Source of the DNA: Nocardioides sp. InS609-2
GTDB lineage: Bacteria > Actinomycetota > Actinomycetes > Propionibacteriales > Nocardioidaceae
Reading direction: 5' to 3'
DNA length: 64,000 bases
NCBI RefSeq assembly: GCF_023208195.1
Contig: NZ_CP060034.1
Span: 2,728,001 to 2,792,000, forward strand
Position numbers and translations under genes: made by a program. The notes below the pieces were generated by a model. That model ran no database searches. It had not been told where the DNA came from and saw nothing but the letters and a program-made list of their open reading frames with translations. Positions within the stretch are counted from its first letter, which is position 1. Each line of letters begins with the position of its first letter. Shown one piece after another: positions 60,770 to 64,000 of the stretch.

Positions 60770-61987
60770 TCAGGACGTGGGCAGCGGCGCGCGCGAGATG
60801 GGGCAGCTCATGCAGCGCGGCCCGCCACGACCCGACCCGAGTTCGGAGCCGGCGATCCGGACGACCTCGATGCCGGACTCCTCGAGGCGGTCGTTGGTCT
60901 CGTCGTTGCGCTCGTAGGCCACCGCCACCCGCGGCGCGAGGGCGAGGGTGTTGTTGCCGTCGTCCCACTGCTCGCGCTCGGCGGTGACCGGGTCGAGGCC
61001 GGTGTCGATCTGGTGGAGGGTGTCGATCTCCATCGCCTTCGCGGCGGCCACGAGGAACGGCTCGGCGTCGCCCACGACGAGCACTCCGGGCTCGGACTGG
61101 GTCACGGTGTAGGCGCGCAGCGCGTCGGCGACGTTGGGATACATCACGATCTTGTCGGTGTCGACCATCGTGCAGACGGTGTCGAGGTGCATGGTCGCGC
61201 GCTCCTGCGCGATCGGCACGGCCAGCACGGTGTGTGCGAGCTCCGCCTCGAAGACCTGGCGGGCGAGGCGCTCGACGCCGGCTGGCGTCGTACGTTCGCC
61301 GACGCCGACGGCGATGACGCCCGGTCCCAGGAGGAGTACGTCGCCACCCTCGACGTTCTCGTGGTGCCAGCCGTGGATCGAAGGGGTGCCGGCGAAGCGC
61401 GGGTGCTCGGTGTAGATCAGCTCGGTCAGCTGGGTCTCGCGCTTGCGGGCCGGCATGGCCAGGCTGGTGATCGCGACGCGGTCGCCGATCCAGACGCTGG
61501 AGTCGCGGGTGAACAGCAGGTTGGGCAGCGGGTCGATGAGGAAGTCGTCGTCGGCCAGCAGGCTGGTGACCAGGCCGTGGCCGCCGCGGACCTCGTCGTT
61601 GCGGACGCCGGCGGTGAGGAACAGCGCGAGCTCGTCGGGCGAGAGCTCGTGCAGGAAGCCGAGCAGGTACTGCGCCATCGTGTCGCCGAGGTGAAGGGTG
61701 TTCGTGACGCCCTCGATCGCCAGCTCGCGCGCGTGCTCGCCCCCGAGGGTCTCGATCAGCAGGTCCGTCAGGTAGAGCACCTCGACGTTGCGGCTGCGCA
61801 GGGCGTCGGCGAACGCGTCGTGCTCGTCCTGGGCGCGGCTCACCCACGGGATGCCGTCGAAGAGGAGCTTGTCGTTGTTGCGGGGCGTCAGCCGTTTCAG
61901 CTCCGGTCCGGGGCGGTGGAGCATGACCGTCTGGAGGACACCGACCTCACTGTCGGCGCCGTGCGGGTGCCGGGGCTGATCAACCAT
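60770..61987 (-). CDS. arcA: Arginine deiminase
   Basis: 405 residues. Catalytic residues are visible in [12 protein letters not shown], the [13 protein letters not shown] loop (His and Asp) and the C-terminal [12 protein letters not shown] (nucleophile Cys392). It converts arginine to citrulline and ammonia. The other arc genes (carbamoyltransferase, carbamate kinase, antiporter) are not next to it, so this may be a stand-alone enzyme rather than a full ADI pathway. Confidence 0.92.
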   Translation of the reverse strand: MVDQPRHPHGADSEVGVLQTVMLHRPGPELKRLTPRNNDKLLFDGIPWVSRAQDEHDAFADALRSRNVEVLYLTDLLIETLGGEHARELAIEGVTNTLHLGDTMAQYLLGFLHELSPDELALFLTAGVRNDEVRGGHGLVTSLLADDDFLIDPLPNLLFTRDSSVWIGDRVAITSLAMPARKRETQLTELIYTEHPRFAGTPSIHGWHHENVEGGDVLLLGPGVIAVGVGERTTPAGVERLARQVFEAELAHTVLAVPIAQERATMHLDTVCTMVDTDKIVMYPNVADALRAYTVTQSEPGVLVVGDAEPFLVAAAKAMEIDTLHQIDTGLDPVTAEREQWDDGNNTLALAPRVAVAYERNDETNDRLEESGIEVVRIAGSELGSGRGGPRCMSCPISRAPLPTS

Positions 61988-62139
61988 GGCGCGACTCTAG
62001 TGGCGCGCTCGGGTGGCGGCGAGCCCGGACTCCCTCGGCACCCGAATCGGTAGCGGGATGGCCGAGCCACCCCGCCTCGCGCGTGCCCGAGAAGTGGCCC
62101 TGAGCCGGGGCGGTCGAGGGCCACAACTGGGACACCTGC

Positions 62140-62445
62140 GTGGATCCGATCACGCCGCGCGCTGCTCACGACGACGAGAATCCGCCAGCCGTCGTCGTCG
62201 ATCGCCTCGCGCCGGTCCAGATCGGACTCCCACGCCGCTGCGCGCCCGACGTGGTGGCGGCCGTCGCACTCCACGATCACCCGGGCGGCGCGGTAGGAGA
62301 GGTCGTACTCCTCAACGGTTCCCCGTCGGCCGACCTGATGACGAGATTGACCTCCGGCTCCGGCAGTCCGGCGAGCAGGAGGAGCATGCGCAGCCTGGTC
62401 TCCATCGGGGAGTCGACGTTGGCGCGCGGCGTCCATCCACAGAGG
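62140..62445 (-). pseudogene. Remnant of a DUF559 (Vsr-like endonuclease fold) protein
   Basis: The frame beginning right after the DUF6058-GNAT stop reads RANVDSPMETRLRMLLLLAG, then shifts near 62325 into EEYDLSYRAARVIVECDGRH and ESDLDRREAIDDDGWRILVV. These are the C-terminal half of the DUF559 proteins common in actinobacteria. The N-terminal half is absent and the end is degraded. Nothing else was found in 61988-62139. Confidence 0.6.
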
Positions 62446-63534
62446 TCAGCCCCGCCACTCCTCGGCGAGCACGGCGTACTCGAACGAGTCTGTCCACTCG
62501 CCCTTGGACCAGAAGTCGCGGAGCTTGTGCGACTCCCGGCGCATCCCGAGCCGCTCGCACAGTCGCGCCGACGCGTCGTTGCGGGCGTCGAGCTGGGCGT
62601 TGACCCGGTGCATGCCGTAGTGGCCGAACAGCAGGTCGATCGCCGCCCGCGCGGCCTCGGTGGCGATGCCCCGGCCGAACACGTCGGGGTGCAGCGCCCA
62701 GCCGATCTCTGCCTGGGAGTACGACGGCCCCTGGAACATCAGGACCACGTCACCGACCATCCGACCGTCGAGGTCGATCGCGAGCGACAACTTGGTCGAC
62801 ACGGCGGGCGTGCGGGCCCGGAAGGCCGCGTAGCCCGGGGTCCACGCGTCCATCAGGGTGTAGTAGGCCACGTCGGGGTTGCCGTAGTAGGACAGCAGCA
62901 CCTCAGTGTCCTCAGCCGTGGTCTCCCGCAGGACCAGCCGCTCGGTGCGGATCGGCAGCTCTGGCGGCTTCGGCAGCAGGTGGTCACGGCGTACGTCGTG
63001 GATCCAGACCTCGGGTGAGAGCGGACCACCGAACCGCAGCCGGTCGTAGTCGGTCATCGGCAGCTCGATCTGCTCCAGTCGCTCGACCGCCTCTCCGAGG
63101 GACCCGCGGGCCACGTGGTCGCCGGGGTGCTGCTCGAGGACTGCGATGGCGGCCCTGATCTGCTCGATGTGCTGGGTCTTCTGCTGCATGCGCACGGGTT
63201 GTACGTCGCGCAGGCAGACGTATTGGCCGCTCAGGTAGTCGCCCCACTCGCTCTCGGCGGTCGCCTGCTCCTCGGCGGTCCAGTGGCCGACGAACCAGTC
63301 GTGCAGCCGCTCGACACCTCCGGCCCACGAGATCGGGTCGCGCACGTCGGCGGGCACCATCGGTGTGCCGTCGGAGAGGTAGTAGGACGGCAGCGGCAGC
63401 GAGCCGGCCTCGATCAGCGCCAGCACCTCGTCGTTGGCGGGCACGAAGTGCTCGCGGACGTAGTGGTCGTCGTTCGGGAACATCGGGTGGTCGCCGTTGA
63501 CCTCGAGGTAACGACGTCGCACTGCCTCACTCAT
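62446..63534 (-). CDS. DUF6058-like domain fused to GNAT acetyltransferase
   Basis: 362 residues from ATG 63534 (AAGGGGATCC upstream). Residues 1-185 match the DUF6058 family: RRRYLEVNGDHPMFPNDDHY, SYYLSDGTPMVPAD and WTAEEQATAESEWGDYLSGQ. Residues 190-362 are a RimJ/RimL-type GNAT domain: RTERLVLRETTAEDTEVLLS, the acetyl-CoA loop GRGIATEAARAAIDLLFGHY and NDASARLCERLGMRRESHKL. The link between the two parts is in frame. It overlaps the LarC gene by ATGA. Confidence 0.78.
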   Translation of the reverse strand: MSEAVRRRYLEVNGDHPMFPNDDHYVREHFVPANDEVLALIEAGSLPLPSYYLSDGTPMVPADVRDPISWAGGVERLHDWFVGHWTAEEQATAESEWGDYLSGQYVCLRDVQPVRMQQKTQHIEQIRAAIAVLEQHPGDHVARGSLGEAVERLEQIELPMTDYDRLRFGGPLSPEVWIHDVRRDHLLPKPPELPIRTERLVLRETTAEDTEVLLSYYGNPDVAYYTLMDAWTPGYAAFRARTPAVSTKLSLAIDLDGRMVGDVVLMFQGPSYSQAEIGWALHPDVFGRGIATEAARAAIDLLFGHYGMHRVNAQLDARNDASARLCERLGMRRESHKLRDFWSKGEWTDSFEYAVLAEEWRG

Positions 63535-63980
63535 CGGATCCCCTTGATCGCGCTTCGCGTCGCCGCTATTGCATCGGCCAGCACGTCGCTGACCGGCCGC
63601 CCCAGCGCCTCGGCGGCGCGCACGACGTCGTCGTACTCGGGCTGGGCGTTGACGAGCTCGCCGTGGTGCCGGGCCAGCTTGACCGCGATCGTGCGGCCGC
63701 CGACCTCGACGGCGATCATCTCGCGGTCGAGGGCATGCTTGCCGAGCGGGATCTCGCGTACGCCGATGGTGCTGGTGTTGCGGAAGATCGCGGCGCGCAC
63801 CGGCTCGGCCAGGTCGCCCCGCACCAGCACGCTGAGGGTGTGCGCCGGACGACCCTTCTTCATGAGAATCGGTGTCAACCAGGCGTCGGAAGCGCCAGCG
63901 GTCATCAGTGCAGCGATGATCTGCGGCCATAGCCGCGGGTCGAGGTCATCGATGTTGGTCTCGATGAGCAGCGGGGTCAC
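63531..63980 (-). CDS. larC: LarC2-type nickel-pincer cofactor protein, possibly 5'-incomplete
   Basis: 149 residues matching the C-terminal domain of LarC: LIETNIDDLDPRLWPQIIAA, DAWLTPILMKKGRPAHTLSV and RNTSTIGVREIPLGKHALDR. LarC inserts nickel into the lactate racemase cofactor using CTP. GTG 63980 may be the start of a separate larC2, but the frame stays open upstream to the window edge (ETAEQPVTPLL), so a longer LarC is possible. Confidence 0.78.
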   Translation of the reverse strand: MTPLLIETNIDDLDPRLWPQIIAALMTAGASDAWLTPILMKKGRPAHTLSVLVRGDLAEPVRAAIFRNTSTIGVREIPLGKHALDREMIAVEVGGRTIAVKLARHHGELVNAQPEYDDVVRAAEALGRPVSDVLADAIAATRSAIKGIR

Positions 63981-64000
63981 CGGCTGCTCCGCAGTCTCGC

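Overview
The window is a high-GC stretch with dense, often overlapping genes, many GTG starts and almost no intergenic space. Gene content and the short interspersed inverted repeats point to an actinobacterium, most likely of the Nocardioides group. That placement is inference, since no rRNA or other taxonomic marker is present. I saw no rRNA, tRNA, CRISPR array, intact insertion sequence or prophage.

Left part (1-18.7 kb): a truncated SARP regulator, a decayed mftE-like fragment, a DHA2 drug exporter, a secreted PLD-fold lipoprotein and an M15 peptidase lipoprotein. Then comes a molybdenum hydroxylase system in two blocks. Maturation genes (MocA-like nucleotidyltransferase, coxD, coxE, xdhC/coxF) sit at 5.2-8.9 kb with a GAF-winged helix regulator. 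The structural genes coxS-coxL-coxM-coxG sit at 13.4-17.9 kb. CoxL carries AYRGAGR and the order is S-L-M, both typical of form II enzymes rather than proven CO oxidisers. Between the blocks lie a frame-broken DUF1707 gene, a DUF1905 gene, a SigK-type sigma factor and an OhrR-type sensor.

Middle part (18.7-38.2 kb): quinone oxidoreductase, M13 peptidase and universal stress protein. A type VII-secretion-associated module follows (PH-like membrane protein, YbaB/EspL-like, EspC-like and CpnT-N-like genes), then a decayed second copy of it separated by a ComB-like gene. Next are a RecQ helicase fused to a phosphoribosyltransferase-like tail, a lipoprotein, an acyltransferase-3/GT2 polysaccharide pair, and an SNF2 helicase with its SWIM partner. 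Right of SWIM is a scar: a MepB-family gene of lower GC, an IS630-type transposase tail and a diverged duplicate of the SWIM 3' end.

Right part (38.1-64 kb): a leucine/isovalerate catabolic operon (TetR, methylcrotonyl-CoA carboxylase beta and alpha, HMG-CoA lyase) with paired operator candidates; an unusual operon of two sulfotransferase-like proteins around an unrecognised protein; EcsC, Aat, and chromate resistance genes with chrB split in two; then Fpg, a SnoaL/TetR pair, an AAA ATPase, small enzymes, GDPD, a SEC-C protein, an adenylate cyclase overlapping a cyclic-nucleotide-binding protein, arginine deiminase, a DUF6058-GNAT fusion and a LarC2 gene at the edge.

Three short repeat families are scattered between genes: a GTAGTCCGGGGCAA hairpin (2 copies), a TGGTCGAGTG...TATCGAGACC element (3 copies or relatives), and a GCTGGTTGAGG element (2 copies, supplying the stop codons of two genes). 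Several genes are broken by what look like single-base indels. These may be real decay or assembly errors.
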